Below, piece by piece: positions 37,901 to 46,504 of a stretch of 64,000 nucleotides of DNA; the stretch's first letter is position 1, and the number at the start of each line of letters is the position of its first letter. Position numbers and translations under genes: made by a program. Source of the DNA: Schizochytrium sp. CCTCC M209059 (Eukaryota; Sar; Bigyra; Thraustochytrida; Thraustochytriidae). The DNA lies in assembly GCA_000818945.1 (NCBI GenBank), contig KN805379.1, positions 689,756 to 753,755 on the forward strand, given 5' to 3'. Under the pieces are notes generated by a model. The model searched no databases. It saw only the letters and a list, made by a program, of their open reading frames with translations, and was not told the origin of the DNA.

Positions 37901-40900
37901 AGTCGACTTTCCATGGCTCGCTGCGCACGTTCAACATCCTCGAGATCGCGACGCCAGCTCTTTTCTTGCTGCGAGCGAACTTCCTTGAGCTCTCCCATAA
38001 GCTCTTTGATCGTCCGGTCACTGCTTGCGGCCTGCGACGCCACTATTCCAGGCGGTGCGCTCTGCCGTAACTTTTCACGCGATCGCTGCTTTTGCTCTCG
38101 CACCGACACGCTCTGCAGGCGATCGTGCAGTTTTTGGCCATACGCCTCGAGTCGCTTTGCTAGCGCAGAGCTCGCGGACTGTTCCTGAGCACGCTCACGA
38201 GCATGCCGCTTACTGCGGTCCCGCAGCCGCTCAGCTTGGAACTCCACGGCTGCGGAGCGCTTGGCCAGCTTACGTTCACGCTGCCGTACCTCCATCATTT
38301 GCTTCTTTAACGCGCGAACCTTGGCCGCAAACGAACTACGCTCGCCCTCGAACACACGGCGCGCGTCCTCGTGCGACCGCTCCTTGCGCTCAAGAACGCG
38401 AGCCCGCTCGTTGAGGGCTTGCGATGCTTCCGCCGCTTTCTTCTCTCGTTCTTCCATCTCCGCAACCCGCTGTTTAAGCGCTTCCGACGCGGCACGGAGC
38501 TCTTCGCGGACGCGAACGTCAAGTCTACGCGCGCGCGCAATGCGTGCGGCTGCGCGACGCTTTTCGGCCGCCGCAGCCTGTCGAACTGCATTTAATCGCG
38601 CATCAAGGGCAGCCCGATCTTGTCCCAGCTCTTCGCGCAAACTTCGTAGACGGAGCTCTCTGTTTGCCATTGCTCGCTCCCGCTCGTCACATTCGCCATG
38701 ACGCGCGTCTAAGTCCTGCTCGCGGGCGTCTAAGTCTGCCGCCCGGGCGTCCAAGTCCATTTCTTTGCGATCCAGATTCGCTCGCTCGTCCAAGAGGGCG
38801 CCGTCTGCGTCTTGCCACAACGAGGTGTCGGCGCGGAGTTTGTCTTCGGCTTCCTTGACACTCTGAAGTCTTCCTGCAAGATCATTCTCGGCTCGTTCCA
38901 AGGCTGCTTCGCGGTCTTTGGCATGGGCAAGACGCTCTTCAAGTTCACTTCGGAGAGTCATAGTCTCACTTTCTAACCTCGCCGCCTCTTGCTCTGCGCG
39001 ATCCAGCTTGGCTTTGCGCGAATCTACATCCTCGCGGTCTCGGATCACCTGAGCGGAGCGCTGCTCGAGGTTCGCCACAAGCTCCGCTTGTCGTTCGCGT
39101 AAAAGCTGTGCACGCTGGTGTTCTACAGTGGCTTGCTCCCGCTCTTGCTCGAGGTCCCGAAGCGTTTCTTCGGCTTCGTGCTTGAGCGCGAGCTGCTCTT
39201 GATGCCAAAGACCAATTTCCTCTTCAAATTGCTTTTGCCTTTGCAAAAGAGCTTCTTGATTTGTTGTCAGGTCACGCTCGCGCTTCTCAAGTTCGGCCTC
39301 GCGCTCGTGGAGCTCCTTCTCACGCGACTTCAGAGCCTCAGCCTCTGACTTGACGGTTGCAAGATCTGACGCCAAGACCTCGCGTTCGTGGTCCAGGCGT
39401 CTTCTGTCGTCAGCTAGTGCAGACTTGGCTTGCTCAGCAGCCTCTCGCTGCGCTGTGCAGGCAAGATCATGCTCGCGTCGATCCATCTCAAGCTGGGCGC
39501 GCTCTGCTTCAATGCGGTCACTCTCGCGCTGCGCGACCTCCTGCGACTTTGTCACTGCTTTTTCGCGCGCCTCAAGAGTTTGCTTGAACGACTCGAGGTT
39601 GGCAGCTTCTTCGTCCACTTGTGAGCGAAGGGTTGCAATGGTGTTTTTCTCGGCCTCGAGATCCTTTTTAGCAGCGGCGAGGTGCGAGGCTTGTGCCTCG
39701 AGATCCTTTGCCCGCGCCTCGAGATCCCCAAAACGCGCGCGATCCGCGCGAAGTCGCTCTGCATCCTTGACGAGCCTGCGTTCTGCCTCGTGCGCAACGC
39801 GCTCCGCCAAAGTTGCCTTCCGCCGGGCCTCTATAGCATCTGCAAGCTCCTTGCGTGCGCTTTGAATGGCGTCCAGCATACGTTTGCGTTCGCCCTCGAC
39901 ACCCGCAACAGCAGCTTCCCGATCGCGTACTCTCGCAAGTCGATTCTCGATCTCCAAAGCCTGTGCTTCAAGACGTGCAGCTTCGCGCGCATTCTTCGCC
40001 TCATCAGCCGCGAGAGAATCGAGGCGTTGCGCATCGGCCTGCGCACGAGTCAAGAGCGTCTTGAGACGCGCAATCTCTTGCTCTGCCTCTTGGAGCGAGC
40101 CCCGCTCGCGCCTCCACTCTGCCTTTTCTTTCTCGAGATCTTTGGTAGCTTTTTGCAAGGAGGCGCGACTGGCATCGAGTTTAAACTGTTCTTCGCGAAC
40201 CTCAACTTGAAGAGATCGCGCATCTCGTAATGCTCGTTCACGCGCTGCAATGCCTGCTTCGGCGCTTTCTGCAGCGCGCAAGCGCGCGTCGGCAGCAAGT
40301 CTTGCTTCCACGGCCTCACTGTGCTTTCTTTCGAGCTCGAGGCGTTCCTCGCGGCATGCTGCCTCCCAGTCTGCACGCATGCGCGCCACATCTGCCTTAG
40401 CGCGGGTAGAATCATATCGCTGGCGTTCTCTCTCAGCGATGACCTCGGCCATGGATGCGTCGCACTCACGTTGTCTGGCTTTGGCGCTGTTGGCGGCCTT
40501 GCGGGCCTTGATGAGTTCTGCTTCGAGCTGCGTCCGAATTTGCTCTGCATCCCGCACGCGCCGTGCAGCTTCGTCCTCTTGAGCCCTGACGCGGTCCATA
40601 CGCGCACTGAGCGCCTGCTGCGCGGTTTCCACCCGCGCTGCCTCTTCGCGAAGCTTGGCGAGCGCATTAGCAGCCTGTGCCGCCTCAAGCTTGTTTTGTT
40701 GCGAGGTGGCCTCGAGACGGCCAGCTTCGATCTGCAATCCATCAACGCGCGATGCGAGGGCGCGCTCCTCATTTCGAAGCGCATCGGTGCGCGTCAAGAG
40801 CTCTTGATGCTGTTCGAGAAGCTCCATCTCAAAGGCCTCCCCGACCCTCGTCAGCAGCGTCCCAACCCGCGGCACCCCGCCGCGTCTGTCGGAGAATGTG

Positions 40901-41208
40901 CTCCCTATCGACACCGAGGACACCTCGGCATCGGACTCGGTCAGCACAGTGGCATACGGGGTATCTCGCGCCTTTGGCCTTGCCCGGGCAGCCTTTGCTC
41001 GCGCCCCTGCTTCGTCCCGCACGGCGGGCTTGCCTCGACGAGTTTTGCCTTCGCCATCTCCAATATCGTCAACTTCGTCGGCGTGCCTGCCGTCCTCGTC
41101 ACGGTTTAGGACAAGGAGCTCGGCGCCATCGGACTCGCTCGCGCCCGACCCGCTCCCGGCGTCGCTGCTGTCCACGGCCTCGCTTTGCCGCGCCGCGGGA
41201 TCCTCCAT
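34987..41208 (-). CDS. Giant coiled-coil protein (2073 aa)
   Basis: A single uninterrupted frame beginning MEDPAARQ. The N-terminal 120 residues are acidic and low complexity. From about 125 to 1170 there is one nearly unbroken coiled coil of Ala/Glu/Arg/Leu heptads. A Gly/Ala break lies near 1160-1180, then more coil with charged linkers to about 1500, Ser/Ala repeats near 1430 and scattered coils. The last 300 residues are strongly acidic (a tandem 11-residue DDFDNEDDNDD duplication) and end with a short predicted helix. No head domain, motor or CH domain is seen. By shape it could be a centrosomal, basal-body or Golgi-matrix tether, but nothing fixes the site. It is divergent from the ankyrin gene. 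Confidence 0.85.
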   Translation of the reverse strand: MEDPAARQSEAVDSSDAGSGSGASESDGAELLVLNRDEDGRHADEVDDIGDGEGKTRRGKPAVRDEAGARAKAARARPKARDTPYATVLTESDAEVSSVSIGSTFSDRRGGVPRVGTLLTRVGEAFEMELLEQHQELLTRTDALRNEERALASRVDGLQIEAGRLEATSQQNKLEAAQAANALAKLREEAARVETAQQALSARMDRVRAQEDEAARRVRDAEQIRTQLEAELIKARKAANSAKARQRECDASMAEVIAERERQRYDSTRAKADVARMRADWEAACREERLELERKHSEAVEARLAADARLRAAESAEAGIAARERALRDARSLQVEVREEQFKLDASRASLQKATKDLEKEKAEWRRERGSLQEAEQEIARLKTLLTRAQADAQRLDSLAADEAKNAREAARLEAQALEIENRLARVRDREAAVAGVEGERKRMLDAIQSARKELADAIEARRKATLAERVAHEAERRLVKDAERLRADRARFGDLEARAKDLEAQASHLAAAKKDLEAEKNTIATLRSQVDEEAANLESFKQTLEAREKAVTKSQEVAQRESDRIEAERAQLEMDRREHDLACTAQREAAEQAKSALADDRRRLDHEREVLASDLATVKSEAEALKSREKELHEREAELEKRERDLTTNQEALLQRQKQFEEEIGLWHQEQLALKHEAEETLRDLEQEREQATVEHQRAQLLRERQAELVANLEQRSAQVIRDREDVDSRKAKLDRAEQEAARLESETMTLRSELEERLAHAKDREAALERAENDLAGRLQSVKEAEDKLRADTSLWQDADGALLDERANLDRKEMDLDARAADLDAREQDLDARHGECDERERAMANRELRLRSLREELGQDRAALDARLNAVRQAAAAEKRRAAARIARARRLDVRVREELRAASEALKQRVAEMEEREKKAAEASQALNERARVLERKERSHEDARRVFEGERSSFAAKVRALKKQMMEVRQRERKLAKRSAAVEFQAERLRDRSKRHARERAQEQSASSALAKRLEAYGQKLHDRLQSVSVREQKQRSREKLRQSAPPGIVASQAASSDRTIKELMGELKEVRSQQEKSWRRDLEDVERAQRAMESRLLDQTRALADRQRAELERLHESILQVQRKDQDLVLQKMETLVHEGSLGGAVVGKGPGGAGAPGAGQGLSDAAAAARAAAVAEVEAAKVEKERHRMLEELAAEREALQARQQWEREALEVERKELDRRIRREWEAIRKERYSALQRDEVLVSHIQDEPTRTMSGSMDGGLGAENTDGNVSPDVDALVSDAVRELVEEKTRLETELAERAAQQAQEHAKLEDERREIEEELARHREQIAREHALLESKWAALNAVELPEETTRPPKERSSLYADDENAKGSAEARDRFEPASPNVGGTLRAVDEVQSRPQNEEQQRKALASVSPSVSTSPSASPSAAASASLSASARKADSDGKEGGGNASRFTEDKKTLQSCPRGAGPPLQELQSRTPLLVARARSERERLAKAIMEKEALASRAFAENLELEADTGGFQMQSDSNAQPMLSLDDLVEDDNKDDEGNSKDGVEGEEDEDEMDEEDESEERSELSRVRQSQVTQLDTLDSQIRALLLATEASMQRLKRLNLLLVPINSEHLTESLSDDMCAVASAAVEVQTRVFKQREDLLADEELVLPSGVIDALREDALKAQKRQSSVEERFQDLIQQANRLVHLQHQRELLFANEGSNNFHHQHHHERRHELLAEDSFSEASVVPSDGDEDPSSYHEKLQNCLQMLKQSLETREQLLKEDDDALIDAGIAAATATAHGAHESSFASSGVGDDRANYEDNGDNDDDDDDDFDNEDDNDDDDFDNEDDNDDDASDADRESGSEEADDAWDSQSFDIEAEDEGSNNELNDNEEEEGEDISVRTPPRRVAGVGAFGILGTPRTNAVAMNRSPESGTLGSSFMDDGDDDGTREKEEEEEEEEGGASFAHRSRYGQTPGPWTTSGRKGNGGSATAGGLEAQSPGSQSVLGGLQEDKKEQERRLNLKLQQLSLEIALRGEGVGEDEDGEDASALEQLQAELDRVRQLLDAEDGRLDT

Positions 41209-41684
41209 CGCATCCCCGCGCGCGCGGCGCGGCCCAACGCAAGCCGCAAGCTAATCTGGGCTCTCCTCTTGCTCCTGTGCTCTCTGCTTGTTGCAGTTCT
41301 TGGCGCGGTTAACGACCGGTACCCTGATTTTGGGTGCTTCTATCCGTTGATGCTCAGGCTTAGGCTGAGCTCAGCTTAGCCGCCGATCTGAGACAGTGAA
41401 GGGACGCTTGGGTCCACGGTCGTCCTGCACTGGCAACGCGGGCTTTGCGCCCTTCTTTCTTATCAAGAATCTTGCTCGAAAACCTGCACGGCTTGAACAG
41501 ACAGCGAGCGAGCGAGCGTTAGCTTGCGTTTAGCCTTTGCGTTGGCCTTTGCTTCATCCTTTGCGTTAGCCTTTGCGTTAGTTCGCTCACCGGAACGGAG
41601 CCCACGGCCGGTGGCAAACAGAACAGATCTTCTTTGTCTCAAGCGACTCTGAAGCGACATCAGAGAAATTAGACGTATCGCAGT
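41209..41684. promoter_or_regulatory. Divergent promoter region with 12-bp repeats
   Basis: 476 bases between divergent starts. About four to five imperfect copies of a 12-base unit (GCGTTAGCCTTT) lie at 41526-41586, and a GAGC repeat lies near 41505. No coding feature. Confidence 0.6.
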
Positions 41685-44213
41685 ATGCCTCGAGTTGGGC
41701 GTCGTGTGGCAGCAAGTGATGAAGAAGACTCGGACCTCGAAGAGACGCTTGCCGTCTCGCGACGGCGCAGACAGTATGAAAAGACTAGCGGCAAAGGCTA
41801 TCGACATGAATTTAATAACCAAGATAAGGATTCTGATCAAGAAGCTAAGCGAGCGTTTAGCGAGGACGACGACAGCGATGCTGAAGATCAATATGAATTT
41901 ACAGGCGAAGATGAACTAAACGGGGGTCTCAATTATGGTGCGAACATAGCTGTGACGCAACGGCGTCTAATTATTGGCAGGGGCCATGACGACATTGAAA
42001 GTAAATTGAGACGGTCGTCGGACGCTCTTCTTTCAATGTCGGCCGAGGAAATTGCGGTATGGCGCGATCGTAGGAGCAGGAACCTCTTGCAGGTCAGTCT
42101 CGCAGCCGAGAATTTAGGTGCTGTTCGTATCGTGCTCGAGACGCTCGTGAGCCGTAAAGTGGAAGCTCGGAGACGTGAGATGGAACGTGTAGCTCGAGTG
42201 GCTCAACGAGAGACTTCCCGTTTGGAGCTTGGATCTGTGGCAAGCGCGCCTGGGACAATTTCGGCCCGTGCCAAATCTCGCAAACGAATGCGCGCTCAGC
42301 TCGCGCAGCTCTCCGAAAAATATTTCATGCGAATTGCCTGCTTTCCAGATACACAAGGGTGGACCGCATTTCATTACGCAGCACAGTCACGCAGCAATGC
42401 ACTCGGCTTGCTTCTGGAGGGAAATCACATTGCACGACTTTCTGTACTGAGCGACACCAAACTACAGGACGCCATGTACCGAGAGCGAGCGCTCATGGTC
42501 TCTGTGCGCGATAGCACGGGTTGTACTCCTCTTCATATTGCCGCGGCACAAGGAAATGCCTCGGCGGTGCGAGCCTTACTGCGCTGGGGCGCAGATCTTC
42601 GCGTGAGAAATTTGGACGACGATCTAGCAATGGACGTCGCCGCTGACCGCGTCACAAGGCGCGCTCTTCAAGCTGGACTGCGCATGCCGAGCACTACCAG
42701 CTGCGCTGCCTTTGATGGCGATCATTCAGTCCCAGGACCAGAGATGTCACAAGGGACGGTTCAGACGCTACGAACGCTCGCTGAATGTGGTGAAGACGTC
42801 AATGAACGTTTTGGACTCTCTTTGCAGGCTTCGCTGCATGAAGCGGCCCGGGCTGGAGACTTACGCGTCGTAAAGTTCCTCGTCGAAGAGGGTGGTGGGG
42901 CGGATGTAAACCTCATTGACGCGAATGGTCGCACCGCGTTGCACCTGGCTGCTGAGCAAGCGGATGCTGTACATCGTGCTATTGCAGACGTCCTTATTCG
43001 TAATGGCGCACATCTCGATCTTACGAGCCATGCGGGGCTCACGCCCTTGCATGCGGTGGCAGCGAGCACCATTCGTGGGGTTGATCCGCATCGTCGCGGG
43101 CGTAACAAGCGGCTCATGACAAGCCTTTTGATCCGTGCAGGTGCAAATACCGAAATCAGAACCGAAAAGGGGTTGACGCCTCTTTTAGCTGCGGCCAAGC
43201 ATGGCGAGGTCAATGTTGCTTTCGAGCTCATCCTGTCGGGGTGTCAGCTTGCAGCGATGGACTCAAAGCGCTGGAATGCCCTTCATTTTGCCGCTTTCTA
43301 CGGCCATCTTGAGCTCGCGCACATTCTTGCTTTTTGCGACGCCGAAATACAGCTTCTCAAGCACCAGCGCAACGCACACGACAAATTTCCGGCTGATCTT
43401 TGTCGTGACTCAGCCTTTCGTGACGCCTTACAAACGCCATGGGAGTATGCAAGCGAAGGACGGATCGATAAGCTTCGTGCTTCGCTTCGAAAGAGTCAGC
43501 AAGTGCGAAGCTGGCTACTCTATACGGAGGTCTGGCAGCGCCTTGCAGGCAATGTGAGCCAGCAAACGCTTCGCCACAAATATACCATTTTGCACGCTGC
43601 AATTCTTGGTCAAGATCTTGCGTGCAAGCACTGCGGAGCTCGTCGTTTATCGGGAAACGCCAAGACTCTCAAGAGAGAGCGTTGTGAAAATCTGAAATCT
43701 GTGGACCAAACCGTACGCTACGTCCTTGAGCTCAAAGGCGTGTCCGTCGATGCTTCGGACGCCAAAGGTCGGACGCCGCTGATGCTTGCAGTCATGCTCG
43801 GAAGAGCTAAAGTCGCCGAGGACCTTGTTCGACGTGGTGCATCTCTTTCACACATCGATCGTGCCGGAAATAATGTTTTACATTACGCGCACGCCTATGG
43901 TCAAGCATCCCTGGTGGACTCTCTTATTCTCACGGCGACATCGGCTGCAGCCTCTGAAGTTTCCGAAGCGTCCTTGGACCAGGAAAACCATGCAGGTCAG
44001 AAACCTCTGCAGGTTTCAGGTCTCCGGGATCGTCTCGTAGTTCCAGGCGTTATCGAGCTTCGAAAAAACAGAGGCGATGCTGGGTCATTTGAAGTGTCGG
44101 ATGATGACGAGGAGTCAAAAGAGGAGGAAGCTGGACAAGGTCCTCTGTCGCCCGATCTTTCTCGTGCAAAACGCACGCTTGCCCAGGTTGCGGCAGAGCT
44201 TGAACACGCGTAG
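41685..44213 (+). CDS. Ankyrin-repeat protein (842 aa)
   Basis: A single-exon frame, ATG at 41685. The first 120 residues are acidic/basic low complexity and a basic helix follows. Ankyrin units are clear at about 280-330 ('GCTPLHIAAAQGNASAVRAL'), 380-455 ('LHEAARAGDLRVVKFL', 'GRTALHLAAEQ'), 445-545 ('GLTPLHAVA', 'GLTPLLAAAKHGE', 'WNALHFAAFYGHLELAHIL') and 685-755 ('GRTPLMLAVMLGRAKVAEDL', 'GNNVLHYAHAYGQASLV'). A CKHCG pair at about residue 647 could bind metal but stands alone. The C-terminus is acidic with a short helix. Ankyrin stacks bind protein partners; no catalytic domain is attached. The partner is unknown. Confidence 0.9.
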   Translation: MPRVGRRVAASDEEDSDLEETLAVSRRRRQYEKTSGKGYRHEFNNQDKDSDQEAKRAFSEDDDSDAEDQYEFTGEDELNGGLNYGANIAVTQRRLIIGRGHDDIESKLRRSSDALLSMSAEEIAVWRDRRSRNLLQVSLAAENLGAVRIVLETLVSRKVEARRREMERVARVAQRETSRLELGSVASAPGTISARAKSRKRMRAQLAQLSEKYFMRIACFPDTQGWTAFHYAAQSRSNALGLLLEGNHIARLSVLSDTKLQDAMYRERALMVSVRDSTGCTPLHIAAAQGNASAVRALLRWGADLRVRNLDDDLAMDVAADRVTRRALQAGLRMPSTTSCAAFDGDHSVPGPEMSQGTVQTLRTLAECGEDVNERFGLSLQASLHEAARAGDLRVVKFLVEEGGGADVNLIDANGRTALHLAAEQADAVHRAIADVLIRNGAHLDLTSHAGLTPLHAVAASTIRGVDPHRRGRNKRLMTSLLIRAGANTEIRTEKGLTPLLAAAKHGEVNVAFELILSGCQLAAMDSKRWNALHFAAFYGHLELAHILAFCDAEIQLLKHQRNAHDKFPADLCRDSAFRDALQTPWEYASEGRIDKLRASLRKSQQVRSWLLYTEVWQRLAGNVSQQTLRHKYTILHAAILGQDLACKHCGARRLSGNAKTLKRERCENLKSVDQTVRYVLELKGVSVDASDAKGRTPLMLAVMLGRAKVAEDLVRRGASLSHIDRAGNNVLHYAHAYGQASLVDSLILTATSAAASEVSEASLDQENHAGQKPLQVSGLRDRLVVPGVIELRKNRGDAGSFEVSDDDEESKEEEAGQGPLSPDLSRAKRTLAQVAAELEHA

Positions 44214-44401
44214 AGACAAACCACAAACAAACAGTCAAACAAAAAAACAAATTAGCGCCTTTACCAAAATAAGAGAAGAAGAAGAAAAACAGAAACGAAA
44301 CGAAATTGCATGTTTACTGTGCAAACTTGAACGTGTTGCTGCATGCGTATCTTATTTGATAGCGAGTCAACACATTGATCGGCCGGACGGAAAGAGTTTT
44401 A

Positions 44402-44431
44402 GAAGAGAGAGAGAGAGAGAAAACGAGAGAG

Positions 44432-44490
<59 letters not shown>
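44402..44490. repeat. (GA)n and (GAAA)n microsatellite
   Basis: GA repeats (about 44402-44421) run into about fourteen GAAA units (44433-44490), ending just before the stop codon of the MYG1 gene. The whole lies in the 3' gap between convergent genes. Confidence 0.95.
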
Positions 44491-44498
44491 GAAAAAGA

Positions 44499-45572
44499 TC
44501 ATGACTGGTTGAGAGACTGTCTGGCCATTTCGAGAACGCCCTCGTAGGTCCGGTTCCCACCAATAAAGCCAGAATTGTGGACAAAAATGCAGCCCGGAAT
44601 ACCCCAGGCCTCGCTGAGCGCATCGTCGCGGATGCCGCGGTATTTCTCCGGAAGCGACTTGCGGTTGGTGAAAGAGCTCTCCTCGACAGGAACACACTGG
44701 ATGCGCCATGCACCATTCGAGTCCGGGTAAAGAACGTACTTGAGATCCCCCTCAGCCAGACCGTCAACGCCTTCGGTCTCGAGTGCAAAGAGGTGGCTGC
44801 GCCACGGGCACGATTCCTCGAAGCGAATAATCGCCCCGCTTGGATCGATCTCCTTGCGAGACTTGATGGCCCGCTCGACGATCTCCCGCGCAGGAAGCCA
44901 AATCTTGAGAAGCCCTTCAACGGTGTCGACGAACTCGGACAACGTCAGGCGCATGGCCTCCTTGAACTGGCCCATCTCGCGGGCCGTCTCGTCGGCAACG
45001 GGCGGCGCATTCCAGGCAGGATTAAGAGACCCGACTCGCGCGCTGAGGTGCGTGCTCACAGAGTAGTTTTTCTCGCCCGTGTAGGCATCGATGCCGTTGT
45101 CAATGCCGTCAATATGCTCCACAAAGTTCTTGTACACGCGCTTGTAGAGAACTTCGAGGACCTCGTCGCTCACTGTCGTCTTGGACTCCTCCGCAATGAA
45201 GCGAATAATTTCCTTGCCAAAATACTTGTAGACGAGACCTGCGCTGCTCAGCTTGGTCTTGAAATCTTCGCTGAAAAAGACGTCCTGGAACTCGCGCTGG
45301 TGATGATCGAAGCGCAGCGCGTCGGCGTCGAAGGTCCCGCCAACGTCGACCACAATCTTGCATTGGTCGAGGACGGTACTATCACGGGTGCGCACGATGG
45401 GCAGCCCGCGGAACTGGCTCACCATTTGGAGCATGCCGCAGGCAAAGGCCTCGTCGCAGTGAAAGTGTCCATTGTGCGTGCCTACGCAGTCCGAATAGCT
45501 CGCGGCGTCCTTGGCGGGTGCCGAGACCTCCACGGCGTCCACCAGTTTCATCGCAGTCTCTTTGACGGACAT
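44499..45572 (-). CDS. MYG1: MYG1-type exonuclease (DHH-like)
   Basis: 357 residues from the ATG at 45572. The family block 'GTHNGHFHCDEAFACGML' gives the His/Asp metal site, followed by 'RFDHHQREF' (DHH motif), 'LSSAGLVYKYFG', 'FVEHIDGIDNGIDAY' and the C-terminal 'CIFVHNSGFIGGNRTYEGVL'. MYG1 is a 3'-5' RNA exonuclease found in nucleus and mitochondria. The frame stays open for 23 codons upstream with an Arg-rich 'TTLRAIQRRLLATRVAST' that looks like a mitochondrial presequence but has no ATG. Either an upstream exon supplies the start, or a near-cognate codon is used for a mitochondrial form. Confidence 0.94.
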   Translation of the reverse strand: MSVKETAMKLVDAVEVSAPAKDAASYSDCVGTHNGHFHCDEAFACGMLQMVSQFRGLPIVRTRDSTVLDQCKIVVDVGGTFDADALRFDHHQREFQDVFFSEDFKTKLSSAGLVYKYFGKEIIRFIAEESKTTVSDEVLEVLYKRVYKNFVEHIDGIDNGIDAYTGEKNYSVSTHLSARVGSLNPAWNAPPVADETAREMGQFKEAMRLTLSEFVDTVEGLLKIWLPAREIVERAIKSRKEIDPSGAIIRFEESCPWRSHLFALETEGVDGLAEGDLKYVLYPDSNGAWRIQCVPVEESSFTNRKSLPEKYRGIRDDALSEAWGIPGCIFVHNSGFIGGNRTYEGVLEMARQSLNQS

Positions 45573-46504
45573 CGTGCTTGCGACCCGGGTCGCAAGCAGT
45601 CGTCGCTGGATCGCACGGAGCGTTGTGACTGCTGCGCGCAAACCTTCTCACCCCTATCTCGTCGGACGTGGGCGGAGGGAGGGCTGCTACGCGTGGCGTG
45701 TAAGCGGTGTTGAGGGAATGATTGCCAGTTGAGTTGGTCGCTCATGTTCACACCGCGGCGAGGCCGCAGCTCTCCAAGGTCTGTGATTAACTGTAAGAAC
45801 AACTTCCTGATTTGATTTGACACTGGGTCCGAGGCACGTACGTAGACGTTTCAAGAGTTGAAGAAACGGCCTCGAAAACTCGACAGACAGCAAGATCTTT
45901 TTACAGATGAACGAGCGAACCTTGCCAACAACGAAAAGCCAAAGAAGGACAAAATACCAAAAAAAATAAAAAAAATATCAATTATTGCACGAATTCGAGA
46001 TGTTTTTTCGGAGACATTGATGATGGCTCAATCCTTTATTCGAGGTCGCTCATTCATTTATACCTAGCCTTGCACCTCTTTCCTACTTTGCTTTTGTCGA
46101 GATGCTTACGATGAAAAGAAGGCCTCTCTCCTGCGAACTTGAAGAACCTTTTGCTACACCAGAAAAAAATTCCGCTCCATCACTCTCTCGACGTAAACAT
46201 CACATCATTGAAAAACGACAAGCATCTCAAGTCTTGCTGCAAGACAAGCAAGACTTTGCGTCGTGTCGCATCACGCGTCGCACGATGTCAAATTTAATGG
46301 TATGTAACATCAAAAGGAGCCGAGATTCGGCCACATTGTCGTCGCGCAGTGTGCTGTGTGTAGCGCCGTAGGCCACGTTGCAAGTAAAACAAGAAAGCCG
46401 CTCGCGGCGCTTGCGGGCTCGCTGGCTTGTCTGCGCGCCGCTGAGGCGGTCATCTCGGCTGGCGCAGCGTGTCAAGGCAGGACACGGCGCGGGCCGCGGC
46501 AGGT
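45573..46504. promoter_or_regulatory. Divergent region, MYG1 / GT60 gene
   Basis: 932 bases. The middle (about 45850-46080) is unusually A-rich. A short plus frame at 46102-46371 begins with ATG but has no gene-like features. It includes the promoters of both flanking genes. Confidence 0.55.

Noticed and set aside
46102..46371. Short ATG-started plus frame between MYG1 and the GT60 gene
   Set aside because: No gene-like composition or recognisable motif, and no splice link to the GT60 gene.
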